This document shows, one piece after another, positions 1 to 7,546 of a stretch of DNA of 64,000 nt. The notes under the pieces are model-generated. The model ran no database searches, was not told the origin of the DNA, and saw nothing but the letters and a program-made list of their open reading frames with translations. Source of the DNA: Streptosporangium oxazolinicum (GTDB lineage Bacteria; Actinomycetota; Actinomycetes; Streptosporangiales; Streptosporangiaceae); NCBI RefSeq assembly GCF_039537505.1, contig NZ_BAABAQ010000003.1, positions 733,097 through 797,096 on the forward strand, read 5' to 3'. Position 1 is the first letter of the stretch. Each line of letters opens with the position of its first letter. Both the position numbers and the translations under genes were made by a program.

Positions 1-1093
1 CGAGGGGCGCGGGCTCGAACCGGCCAGGGTGCGCGAGCTCATCGACCAGGGCCCGTTCATCGGCGCCGAGGCCGTCGAGGCCGGGCTCGTCGACCGGCTG
101 GCCTACCGCGACGAGGTCTACGACGAGGTCAAGAAGTCCGTGGGCGACAGCGCGCTGCTGCTGTACGTCGGCCGCTACGCCAAGGCGCTGTCCGCGAGGA
201 GGCTCCCGCACCCCGGCGAGCAGACCGTCGCGCTGGTCCGAGGCAACGGGGCGATCCGGCTCGGCCGCAGCGGTCGCAGCCCGCTGGGCGGCGGGGGCGC
301 CATGGGCTCCGACACCATCTGCGCCGCGCTGCGCGCCGCCCGTCGCGACGACAACGTCAAGGCCGTCGTCTTCCGGGTCGACAGCCCCGGTGGCTCGTAC
401 GTGGCCTCCGACGCCATCTGGCGCGAGGTCGTGCTCACCCGCAAGGCGGGCAAGCCCATCGTGATCTCGATGGGCGACCTGGCCGCCTCCGGTGGTTACA
501 TGGTCTCGATGGCCGCCGACGTGATCGTGGCCCAGCCGGGCACGCTCACCGGCTCCATCGGCGTGTTCGGTGGCAAGGCGGTGATCGGCGGGCTGCTGGA
601 GAAGATCGGCGTCTCCTCGGAGACCGTCGGCGAGGGCGCCAACGCCGGGATGTTCTCCCCCACCAACGCCTTCTCCGAAGCCCAGTGGGCGCGGGTCAAC
701 GCCTGGCTCGACCGGGTCTACGACGACTTCGTGAACAAGGTCGCCGAGGGTCGCGGCCTGTCCCGCGAGCGCGCCCACGAGCTGGCCAAGGGCCGGGTCT
801 GGACCGGAGCGGACGCCCTGGAGGGCGGTCTCGTCGACGAGCTCGGCGGCCTGGAGGACGCCCTCGCCCTGGCCCGCAAGAGGGCCGGGCTGCCCGTCGA
901 CGCCCCCGTACGCGTCTATCCCAAGCTCAACCCCCTGGAGCGGCTGCGTCCCGCGGAGTCCAGCGAGGACAAAACCGCCGCCATGGCCCAGGTCCGCCTG
1001 GAGGCGTGGGGCCCGATCGCCCACCTGGCGGGCGAGCTGGGCCTGCCGTCGTACGGGCCGCTGATGCTCCCGGGCCAGTGGACGATCCGCTGA
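1..1093 (+). CDS. sppA: Signal peptide peptidase SppA, 5'-truncated by window edge
   Basis: A membrane-associated serine protease of the SppA family (peptidase S49), which degrades signal peptides after release from preproteins. The reading frame is open from base 2 with no start codon in view, so the N-terminus lies outside the window. The visible part holds the end of the first S49 repeat and the whole second repeat. The segment GDLAASGGYMVSMAAD carries the nucleophilic serine (AASGGY), followed by TLTGSIGVFGGK, which is typical of the family. The catalytic lysine of the long bacterial form sits in the missing or first repeat and cannot be checked. A hairpin terminator separates it from the convergent flavin reductase gene. 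Confidence 0.92.
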   Translation, partial: EGRGLEPARVRELIDQGPFIGAEAVEAGLVDRLAYRDEVYDEVKKSVGDSALLLYVGRYAKALSARRLPHPGEQTVALVRGNGAIRLGRSGRSPLGGGGAMGSDTICAALRAARRDDNVKAVVFRVDSPGGSYVASDAIWREVVLTRKAGKPIVISMGDLAASGGYMVSMAADVIVAQPGTLTGSIGVFGGKAVIGGLLEKIGVSSETVGEGANAGMFSPTNAFSEAQWARVNAWLDRVYDDFVNKVAEGRGLSRERAHELAKGRVWTGADALEGGLVDELGGLEDALALARKRAGLPVDAPVRVYPKLNPLERLRPAESSEDKTAAMAQVRLEAWGPIAHLAGELGLPSYGPLMLPGQWTIR

Positions 1094-1184
1094 CCGTGCC
1101 TTCCCGCGTTCCTCGGTGAGGCCACCGCGTCCGGACGGCACGTCCGGCGCGGCGGCCTCACACGAAGCCCCCGGCGAGAAGACC

Positions 1185-1274
1185 ACCCGAACGCGGAGTC
1201 CTCGTCGGAAGGGCCCCCGAACGCGGGCCCCTCGTCGGCACGGCCACCCGGACGCGGAACCCTCGTCGGTACGA
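1185..1274. repeat. Three tandem copies of a 30-bp unit
   Basis: Three imperfect head-to-tail copies start at 1185, 1215 and 1245, each with a core close to CCCGAACGCGG followed by CCTCGTCGG. They lie in the gap between sppA and the flavin reductase gene, and I see no supported gene there. The period is a multiple of three. Confidence 0.75.
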
Positions 1275-1346
1275 CCGCCCGGGTCAGGCGACTCTTCCCG
1301 TAGCGGTGCGCCTCCCACGAGAAGGGCCGTCCCTTCCGGGCGAATG

Positions 1347-1373
1347 GCCTTCCCTTCCGGACGAAGGGAAGGC
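1347..1373. terminator. Hairpin terminator between convergent genes
   Basis: A perfect 10-bp stem (GCCTTCCCTT with AAGGGAAGGC) with a 7-nt loop lies between the stop of sppA and the stop of the convergent flavin reductase gene. There is no U-tract, as is common in actinomycetes. It could serve both directions. Confidence 0.65.
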
Positions 1374-1391
1374 GGCGTCCTGCCGGACGGA

Positions 1392-1928
1392 TCAGCGGTA
1401 GCGGCTCCGATAGCGGGCCAGCGGCAGAACGGACGTGTCGACGTAGTCGACCCCCAGGACCTTGGCGATGAACAGCGTGTGGTCCCCGGCCGGGACGACC
1501 TTGACCGTCTCGGCCTCCAGCGCGGTGACCCCGCCGTCCACGACGAGGGCCTCGCTCAGCGCGCCCCGGTGGTGCGGCGTTCCCGCGAGCAGCAACCTGG
1601 CACCGGGACGGCCCGCGGTGGCGAAGCGGCTGGCGATCGCCTTCTGCCCCGCCGACAGCACGCTGGCGGCCCATCGGTCGTACCGGAGCAGCAGCTCGTT
1701 GAGGTATCCGGTGTTGTCCAGGCTCACCATCACCAGCGGCGGGTCCAGCGACAGCGAGGTGAAGGTGGCGACCGTCACCCCCACGTCGTCGCGCCCGTCC
1801 TTCACCGTGACGACCGTCACACCGGTCGTCACCTGGGCCATGGACTCGACGAACTCGTTCATGCGGACATCATCCCGGAACCGGCCGGTCGCCCTGCCCT
1901 CGGCTGCACCTCGACCGGACACGGCCAT
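1392..1928 (-). CDS. Flavin reductase-like FMN-binding protein
   Basis: 178 residues of the flavin reductase-like domain family (HpaC/ActVB type), which reduce free FMN or FAD with NAD(P)H, often for a partner monooxygenase. The family pattern is visible in the early GVTVVTVKDG segment, the TATFTSLSLDPPLVMVSLD-like middle (residues about 45-65) and the late VVPAGDHTLFIAKV segment. The ATG at 1928 is preferred because GGGGAG lies just upstream; an in-frame start further upstream at 1952 lacks a good ribosome site. No oxygenase gene sits next to it, so its partner is unknown. Confidence 0.8.
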   Translation of the reverse strand: MAVSGRGAAEGRATGRFRDDVRMNEFVESMAQVTTGVTVVTVKDGRDDVGVTVATFTSLSLDPPLVMVSLDNTGYLNELLLRYDRWAASVLSAGQKAIASRFATAGRPGARLLLAGTPHHRGALSEALVVDGGVTALEAETVKVVPAGDHTLFIAKVLGVDYVDTSVLPLARYRSRYR

Positions 1929-2245
1929 GATCTCCCCACCGGACCCCGGCACCTCAGAGGTTCCCGGCGGCCGAGGGGTCGCGCCTGTCGAATGAACTCA
2001 CCTGAATTCACCCCCCGCCGGGAATTCCACCGGAACCGTCATCCGGTTCGGACTCACCTGACGGACCGGCGTAGCGCTGAGCCACCGAATGGTCGCGAGA
2101 AAAAACAGCTTCACCTTCAACGAAAGACGGAAGCCTCTGGAAAGCCCACCTGTGTGAACCGGCGCCGAAACCCCACGGATCAGGCTCCTCCCTCTTTATC
2201 GCATTCCCCCTCTTGACGCTCACGCTTGGTGTTGAATTGCCCTCT
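1929..2245. other. Divergent intergenic region
   Basis: This gap separates the divergent flavin reductase and membrane-protein genes and should hold both promoters. A TTGACG hexamer is present at 2213-2218 on the plus strand, but I see no matching -10 at a good distance. I find no convincing RNA gene, repeat or short coding sequence. Confidence 0.4.
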
Positions 2246-3505
2246 ATGTCATATGATCTTGATGCTTCACGGCGGGGACTTCGCGAGGTGTGCGTGCTCG
2301 GGGTCGCGGGGCTGCTGCTCGTGGTGAGTTTCTGGGAGTGGTTCGGTATCACCGTGGCTGTCGGGGGCTGGACCGAAAAGCCCACCGCGCAGGTGACGGC
2401 GAACGCCTGGCAGGCTTCCACCGCCTGGTCGGTCGCGGTGCTGCTGGGAGTGGCCGCCGCGGTGCTGTGGTGCGTTCGCCTGCGCGGTAGCGCCGACAGA
2501 GCCTCCCGGCCCGCCGCGCTTGCCTTCGTCGCCCTCGGCATTCTTCTCGTGGCGTGGCAGTGGTGGATTATCCCGGCGTCCGGAGATTCATCCAAAGGCG
2601 TGATCGTGATTACCGCCGAAGATTCTCCCCACAGCCTGGCCAATCCCCCCACGGTCGAGGAGGAGCTAGGAAAAAATCTTCAGGAAGGGTTGTCCATCGT
2701 CCATGAACCGGGATATTACTCGGACGTGCGTCTCGGGCTCTGGACCGCACTGCTTCTGCTTGTGCTGGAGTTGGCCCTCATGGCCGGCGCGCTCCTTCCA
2801 CGTATCATCCCGCCATTGCTGACGAGCTCTCGGAATAGGTGGGCGGGCCCGAACAACCTTTCCGCGCGAACAGACGTGCGATACCGTGAAACGATGTTCT
2901 TCGAGCCCGTGCCGGCGGAGCGGGAACCCTCCCTCGGCCGCCCCGAGCTCCCGCCCTGGTCGGCTCCCCCCTCCCTGGAGGCCGGGGCCGTGCTCGCGGT
3001 CGAGCGGGTGGTGGCCCGGAGTGCGAACGTCGTGGTGCTGCTGCCGACGATCCGGGTCTTCGGCACCGGCTGCCTGCTGGAGGTGGAGGTCGTCTCCAGG
3101 CAGGGTGGCCTGTCCGCCGAGGACTGGTGGTATCTGCGGATGGCCGGGGCCCCGTTCGGCCAGACGGCCGGGCGCGGCGGCCCGCCGGACTCGCTGTTGC
3201 GGCTGGGCGTGCGGTTCGCCGACGGCACGAAGGTCACCACCCTTGAGCGGACGGCCCCGTCCGGCGGTCCGCCGGACGGGCCCACGCTGTCGTGGTCTCC
3301 GACCGGCGGCGGCATGCGCGGCGGCGAGTTCGGCTTCAGCAATTTCGGGCTGTGGCTGTGGCCGCTGCCCCCGGCGGAGAACTTCGAGTTCGCCGTGGAG
3401 TGGCCGCTGGGCGGCATCGAACCGACGATCGTCGAACTCGACGGCGCCGCCATCGTGTCCGCCGCCGAACGGTCGGCGCGCTACTGGTCCGACGACGACC
3501 GGTGA
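2246..3505 (+). CDS. Membrane protein with soluble C-terminal domain, unknown function
   Basis: About 419 residues from the ATG at 2246, which begins MSYDLDASRRG; an ATG at 2213 is also possible. Residues 1-210 carry about four membrane helices (near 12-30, 50-70, 85-102 and 165-190). The soluble part, starting MFFEPVPAEREP near 2894, looks like a separate actinobacterial hypothetical-protein family whose members typically begin at that methionine. The residues joining the two parts read like translated spacer. It may be one fused gene, or two genes whose spacer happens to stay open. I cannot assign a function. It ends just before a strong terminator. Confidence 0.6.
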   Translation: MSYDLDASRRGLREVCVLGVAGLLLVVSFWEWFGITVAVGGWTEKPTAQVTANAWQASTAWSVAVLLGVAAAVLWCVRLRGSADRASRPAALAFVALGILLVAWQWWIIPASGDSSKGVIVITAEDSPHSLANPPTVEEELGKNLQEGLSIVHEPGYYSDVRLGLWTALLLLVLELALMAGALLPRIIPPLLTSSRNRWAGPNNLSARTDVRYRETMFFEPVPAEREPSLGRPELPPWSAPPSLEAGAVLAVERVVARSANVVVLLPTIRVFGTGCLLEVEVVSRQGGLSAEDWWYLRMAGAPFGQTAGRGGPPDSLLRLGVRFADGTKVTTLERTAPSGGPPDGPTLSWSPTGGGMRGGEFGFSNFGLWLWPLPPAENFEFAVEWPLGGIEPTIVELDGAAIVSAAERSARYWSDDDR

Positions 3506-3512
3506 GAACGCC

Positions 3513-3542
3513 GGAAGGCGGGTGGATGTCCACCCGCCTTCC
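3513..3542. terminator. Strong bidirectional hairpin terminator
   Basis: A perfect 13-bp stem (GGAAGGCGGGTGG with CCACCCGCCTTCC) with an ATGT loop begins 8 bases after the stop of the membrane-protein gene. It also lies just past the stop of the convergent osmoprotectant binding-protein gene. Confidence 0.85.
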
Positions 3543-3562
3543 GATGAGAACACCGCGAAGAG

Positions 3563-4486
3563 CTAGAGCAGGGCGTTCTGGGTGAGCCAGTCCTTGGCGA
3601 CCAGCTCGGCGTCGTCCTTGTCGACCGCGACGCGCTTCATCAGCGCGACCAGGCCGGCGGTGTCGAGCTTGGCGGAGACCGCGTCGAGGGTGGTCTTCAC
3701 GGTGTCGTTCACGCCCGCCTTGTTGACCAGGGGGGCGATGTTCTCCGCCGCGAAGGCGCTCTTGTTGTCCTGGAGGGAGACCAGGTCATTGACGATGATC
3801 TTCGGGTCGGTGGTGAAGACGTTGCCGACCTGGACGGTGCCGTCCTTGATGGCGTCGGCGGTGGCGTCGCCGGTCTTCTTCCACTCCTTGAACTCCAGGC
3901 CGTACGTGTCCTTGAAGTTCTTCTCCTGGCGGGTCTGGAACTCCGGCGGGCCGCCCACCGAGTAGTTCTTGGCGACCTTGACCAGGTCCTCGATCGTGGT
4001 GAGGCCGTCCTTGGTGGCGGTCTCCTTGGTGACGGTCAGCGAGTTGTTGTCCTCGGCCGGGGCGGGGGTGAGGACCTCCAGCTCGGCGGGAAGCTTCTCC
4101 TTGAGACCCGCGAGGACGTCGTCCTTCGACTTCGCCGTGGTCGTGTTGTCGACGAAGGCGAGGAGCGAGCCGATGTACTCCGGCAGGATGGTCAGGCCGC
4201 CGCTCTTGACCTGGTCGTACAGGACCTCGCGGCTGCCGATGTTGAACTTCTCCTCGACCTGGACGCCCTTGGCGGCCAGGGCCTGGGAGTAGATCTCGCC
4301 GAGCAGGACGTTCTCCGGGAAGTTGGCCGACCCGATGACGACCTTCCCCCCGGCCGCCGGAGCGGAGGCGGACCCGGACTCGGCAGGAGCCGGGGAGGCG
4401 CTGGTGAGCGGATCTCCGCCGCCGCACGCGGTAAGTGTGAGCGCCGCGGACAGGAGGATCGCCGCGGTGCTGATCAGGCGCTTCAT
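3563..4486 (-). CDS. Osmoprotectant (glycine betaine/choline-type) ABC transporter binding lipoprotein
   Basis: 307 residues. It has a lipoprotein signal with lipobox LTAC (Cys21) and a mature domain of the OpuAC/ProX-OsmF substrate-binding family: GKVVIGSANFPENVLLGEIY near the N-terminus, then ILPEYIGSLL and VFTTDPKI, as in quaternary-amine binding proteins. The ATG at 4486 is chosen because GGAAGGGAA precedes it; a start 6 codons upstream would spoil the signal peptide. It is the last gene of a four-gene minus-strand operon (ATPase, permease, permease, binding protein). The substrate is probably glycine betaine, choline or carnitine, inferred from the family. Confidence 0.9.
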   Translation of the reverse strand: MKRLISTAAILLSAALTLTACGGGDPLTSASPAPAESGSASAPAAGGKVVIGSANFPENVLLGEIYSQALAAKGVQVEEKFNIGSREVLYDQVKSGGLTILPEYIGSLLAFVDNTTTAKSKDDVLAGLKEKLPAELEVLTPAPAEDNNSLTVTKETATKDGLTTIEDLVKVAKNYSVGGPPEFQTRQEKNFKDTYGLEFKEWKKTGDATADAIKDGTVQVGNVFTTDPKIIVNDLVSLQDNKSAFAAENIAPLVNKAGVNDTVKTTLDAVSAKLDTAGLVALMKRVAVDKDDAELVAKDWLTQNALL

Positions 4487-4522
4487 GGTGCTATTCCCTT
4501 CCAAAACGGGGGGTAAAGAAGA

Positions 4523-5194
4523 CTATCTGATGGTCTGGCGCTCGCTCACCCCCGGGGAGACCGTTACGCGCTGTACCAGAGTGAACCCGAGCTGGACGAG
4601 AAGCGCCAGCAGTGCTACGAGGACCGCCCCGCCGATCGTGCTCGGGAAGTTCTTGGTCGCGAGACCGTCGATGATGAAGCGGCCGAGGCCGCCCAGGCCC
4701 ACGTAGGCGGCCACGGTCGCGGTCGCCACCACCTGGATCGCGGCCAGGCGCAGGCCCAGCAGGATGAGCGGCAGCGCGACCGGCACCAGCACCCGGCCCA
4801 GGACCTGTCCGCCCCGCAGGCCCATGCCGTACGCGGCGTCGCGCAGGTCGGGGTCGACCCCGCGGATGCCCTCGTACGTGTTGACCAGGATGGGCGGCAC
4901 GGCCAGCGCCACCAGCGGGATGAGCACCGGCAGGATGGTGCCGACGCCCATGAACAGGACGATGAGGACCAGCAGGCCGAGCGTCGGCAGGGCGCGGGCC
5001 GCGTTCGCGGTGAGGATGACGAGCAGCGCGCCCTTGCCGGTGTGGCCGATCAGCAGTCCCAGCGGGATCGCGATCAGCATGGCGAGGAGCAGCGAGAGCC
5101 CGGCGAACTCCAGGTGCTCGATCAGCCGGTTGGGAATCCCGTCGGGTCCCGACCAGTTGGCCGGGTCACCGAAGAAGTCGATCAGCCAGTTCAC
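4523..5194 (-). CDS. Osmoprotectant ABC transporter permease (second)
   Basis: 223 residues of the OpuBB/OpuCD-type permease family, with five to six membrane helices and the ABC-contact region GMGLRGGQVLGRVLVPVALPLI. The GTG at 5194 is preferred: it is preceded by GAGGAGG at good spacing and gives the usual short N-terminus VNWLIDFFGDPANW. A longer frame to 5311 would translate the tandem repeat upstream and is unlikely. It pairs with the permease encoded at 5361-6023. Confidence 0.88.
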   Translation of the reverse strand: MNWLIDFFGDPANWSGPDGIPNRLIEHLEFAGLSLLLAMLIAIPLGLLIGHTGKGALLVILTANAARALPTLGLLVLIVLFMGVGTILPVLIPLVALAVPPILVNTYEGIRGVDPDLRDAAYGMGLRGGQVLGRVLVPVALPLILLGLRLAAIQVVATATVAAYVGLGGLGRFIIDGLATKNFPSTIGGAVLVALLALLVQLGFTLVQRVTVSPGVSERQTIR

Positions 5195-5364
5195 ACGGCC
5201 TCCTCTGCCCGCGATCCGATCAACCGCTCCGCACAGACCGCACGCGATCCGATCAACCGCTCCGCACAGACCGCACGCGACCCGATCAACCGCTCCGCAC
5301 AGGCCACACACGCCCCGATCAACCGCTCCACGCGGACCATCCGCGATCCGATCGGCCGGTTCAC
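5191..5364 (-). CDS. Possible small coupled ORF made of 11-residue repeats
   Basis: An open frame of 57 codons fills the gap between the two permease genes. Its GTG start overlaps the stop of the upstream permease (GTGA), and GAGGGGG lies five bases before it. Its TGA overlaps the GTG region of the downstream permease. It starts VNRPIG and then repeats a unit like AERLIGSRAVC. It may be a real small protein, a translational coupler, or repeat expansion that simply keeps a frame open. The exact stop-start overlaps favour translation, but nothing in its sequence suggests a function. Confidence 0.3.
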   Translation of the reverse strand: MNRPIGSRMVRVERLIGACVACAERLIGSRAVCAERLIGSRAVCAERLIGSRAEEAV

Positions 5365-5375
5365 GCGGACCCCCT
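5211..5375. repeat. Tandem 33-bp repeat, about five copies
   Basis: Copies begin at 5211, 5244, 5277, 5310 and 5343. The first two are identical; the later ones degenerate toward the upstream gene. On the minus strand each unit contains a motif like GTG..CGGTTGATCGG, which resembles the start region of the downstream permease (GTGAACTGGCTGATCG). The array probably arose by duplication of a translation start region. Confidence 0.9.
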
Positions 5376-6023
5376 CGCCCGTGACCACGGGGTGAGCAGG
5401 CGTTGCGCCAGGATCAGCAGCAGGTCGGCGATCCCCGCGAGCACCACGACCAGCACGATGCCGACGACGATCGGGGTGTAGAACTGCCGTTGCCAGCCGT
5501 CGATGAACAGGTAGCCGAGCCCGCCCCTGCCGACCAGCGCGCCGACGCTGACCAGGCTGACGCTGGCGACCGTGGCCACCCTGAGCCCGGCCAGCACGAC
5601 CGGTACCGCGATCGGCAGCTCGACCTGGAGCAGCCTGCGCAGCGGGGTGAAGCCCATGGCCACCGCGGACTGGCGCACGTGGTCGGGGACCGAGCTCAGC
5701 CCGTCGACGACCGCGGGGATCAGCACCGCCATGGCGTAGAAGGTGAGCGGGACCATGACGGTCGTCCGCGTGGCGAGGCCGGTGATCGGGATGAGCACGA
5801 TGAAGACGGCCAGCGAGGGAAGCGAGTAGATCACGTTCATGACGCCGACGGTCGGCTGGTAGAGCCAGCGCCAGCGGACCCCGGCCAGTCCGAGCGGGAG
5901 CGCGATGACCAGCCCGATGAGGATCGGCACCAGCGCCATCACGATGTGGTCCCCGAGCAGGCCCTGGATCGTGGGCCAGTTGCGCCCGATCCAGTCCCAG
6001 CGGACCAGCGGTTCCTCATCCAT
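5361..6023 (-). CDS. Osmoprotectant ABC transporter permease (first)
   Basis: 220 residues of the OpuBB/OpuCB-type permease family, with about six membrane helices and the conserved ABC-contact loop RQSAVAMGFTPLRRLLQVELPIAVP. The ATG at 6023 (MDEEPLVRW) has GGGAGG upstream and overlaps the end of the ATPase gene by 8 bases, so translation is probably coupled. It forms the transmembrane channel with the permease at 4523-5194. Confidence 0.88.
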   Translation of the reverse strand: MDEEPLVRWDWIGRNWPTIQGLLGDHIVMALVPILIGLVIALPLGLAGVRWRWLYQPTVGVMNVIYSLPSLAVFIVLIPITGLATRTTVMVPLTFYAMAVLIPAVVDGLSSVPDHVRQSAVAMGFTPLRRLLQVELPIAVPVVLAGLRVATVASVSLVSVGALVGRGGLGYLFIDGWQRQFYTPIVVGIVLVVVLAGIADLLLILAQRLLTPWSRARGSA

Positions 6024-7236
6024 CGACACCTCCCGCGACTCCGTCGGCACCCCGCGCCGGACCGTCGGTGGAACCGGTGGAACCTGCACCCCGCGCCGGT
6101 CCGCCGTCGCTTTCCGCGTCCCCGGCGCTCTCCGCGATCCCGACGCTTCCCGTCACCTTGGTCAGCGCCTCGTCCAGGGCCTCGCGGGTGGCGGCGCCCA
6201 CGGCCCTGCCCGCCCCGTCCACCGCGACGGCGTTGCCCGACGGGGAGAGCAGCGTCGCGTCCAGCGCGGCGCGCAGCGAGTCGCGTCCGCTGACGAAGGT
6301 CCCGTACGGCGCGAGCTCCGCGTCGGCGAGGGTGCCCGACTCGGGAAGGTCCTTGACGGCGGCCCAGCCCAGCGGCCGTTTCTCCTCGTCCACCACGGCC
6401 AGCCACGGCTCTCCGATGGCACGCGCCGAGGCGGTGTCGGCCGAGACGGGCACGAGCAGGTCGGTACGGAGCCGCACTCCCTCGTCCGAGACGAACGACA
6501 GCCGCCGGATGCCCCGGTCGCGGCCCAGGAACTCGCGGACGAAGTCGTCGGCGGGCCGGGCCAGCAGTGTCGCGGGGTCGTCGAGCTGGGCGAGGTGGCC
6601 CCCGACGCGGAGCACGGCCACCCGGTCGCCGAGCTTGACGGCCTCGTCGATGTCGTGGGTGACGAACACGATGGTCTTGTTCAGCTCGGCCTGGAGCCGC
6701 AGGAGCTCCTCCTGCAGGCTCGTACGGACGATCGGGTCGACCGCGCTGAACGGCTCGTCCATCAGCAGTACGGGCGGGTCGGCGGCGAGCGCGCGGGCCA
6801 CGCCGACGCGCTGCTGCTGCCCGCCGGAGAGCTGGAAGGGATAGCGGTCGGCCATCTTGAGATCGAGCCCGACCCGTTCGAGGAGCTCCATCGCCCGGTC
6901 GCGCGCCTTCTTCTTGTCCCAGCCGAGCAGGACGGGCACCGTCGCCACGTTGTCGACGATCTTGCGGTGCGGGAAGAGCCCCGCCTGCTGGATGACGTAG
7001 CCGATGCCCCGGCGCAGTGTCGGCGGGTCGATGGTCTTGACGTCGACGCCGTCCAGGAGGATCTGGCCCTCCGAGGCGTCGATCATTCTGTTGATCATGC
7101 GGAGGGACGTCGTCTTACCGCATCCCGAGGGACCGACGAAGACGGTTATCTCCCCTGTCGGCACCTCAAGGCTTAGATTGTCCACGGCGACGGTCCCGTC
7201 GGCGTAGCGCTTGGTGACACCATTGAATGTGATCAT
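6016..7236 (-). CDS. Osmoprotectant ABC transporter ATP-binding protein with CBS-like tail
   Basis: 406 residues. The N-terminal 240 form an ABC ATPase: Walker A GPSGCGKTTS, the Q-loop region VIQQAGLF, signature LSGGQQQRV, Walker B LLMDEPFSAVDP and H-loop FVTHDIDEA. This is the OpuCA/ProV type. The rest is a degenerate CBS-pair region, which in relatives senses ionic strength or nucleotides, and ends in a low-complexity tail rich in Gly, Ala and Ser. The ATG at 7236 is chosen over a TTG two codons upstream. It is the first gene of the operon. Confidence 0.9.
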   Translation of the reverse strand: MITFNGVTKRYADGTVAVDNLSLEVPTGEITVFVGPSGCGKTTSLRMINRMIDASEGQILLDGVDVKTIDPPTLRRGIGYVIQQAGLFPHRKIVDNVATVPVLLGWDKKKARDRAMELLERVGLDLKMADRYPFQLSGGQQQRVGVARALAADPPVLLMDEPFSAVDPIVRTSLQEELLRLQAELNKTIVFVTHDIDEAVKLGDRVAVLRVGGHLAQLDDPATLLARPADDFVREFLGRDRGIRRLSFVSDEGVRLRTDLLVPVSADTASARAIGEPWLAVVDEEKRPLGWAAVKDLPESGTLADAELAPYGTFVSGRDSLRAALDATLLSPSGNAVAVDGAGRAVGAATREALDEALTKVTGSVGIAESAGDAESDGGPARGAGSTGSTDGPARGADGVAGGVDG

Positions 7237-7546
7237 GCGCAACCTCTTGTTTTCGCAGGGTTACGGCCCTCCTGCCCCAACCGTCCCCATGATCCCGCGT
7301 GGGCCAGCCTATGCCCCTCTTCTCCGATCTGTCTTCCAGGCTTTCCCCAACCACCCCGGAAGCAGATCCACAAGTGTATTTCTCAATAAAAGGGCATTGA
7401 GTAGTGCGGGAGGTGCCCATGACTTGACATGATTACCCACACTGCCGGAGTCGATCCCTCCGGCACCGTACGTCACAGGTTTCACAGGCCTCACAGCCAC
7501 TCCGCCCCTCCACCACGCTCGCCGAACCACCAGAGGAACCGGTCCC
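7237..7546. other. Divergent promoter region, no gene seen
   Basis: The gap separates the osmoprotectant operon from the sigma-like gene. It contains an inverted repeat, CTCAAT and ATTGAG separated by 8 bases (7382-7401), and a TTGACA hexamer at 7424-7429 without a clear -10. One of these may control the transport operon. I see no RNA gene. Confidence 0.4.

Noticed and set aside
1116..2216. Plus-strand open frame across the sppA terminator and the flavin reductase gene
   Set aside because: It crosses a hairpin and repeats, and lies antisense to a gene with clear family motifs.
5211..5375. Tandem 33-bp repeats as a possible CRISPR array
   Set aside because: The copies are head to tail with no spacers, they vary, and no cas genes are present.
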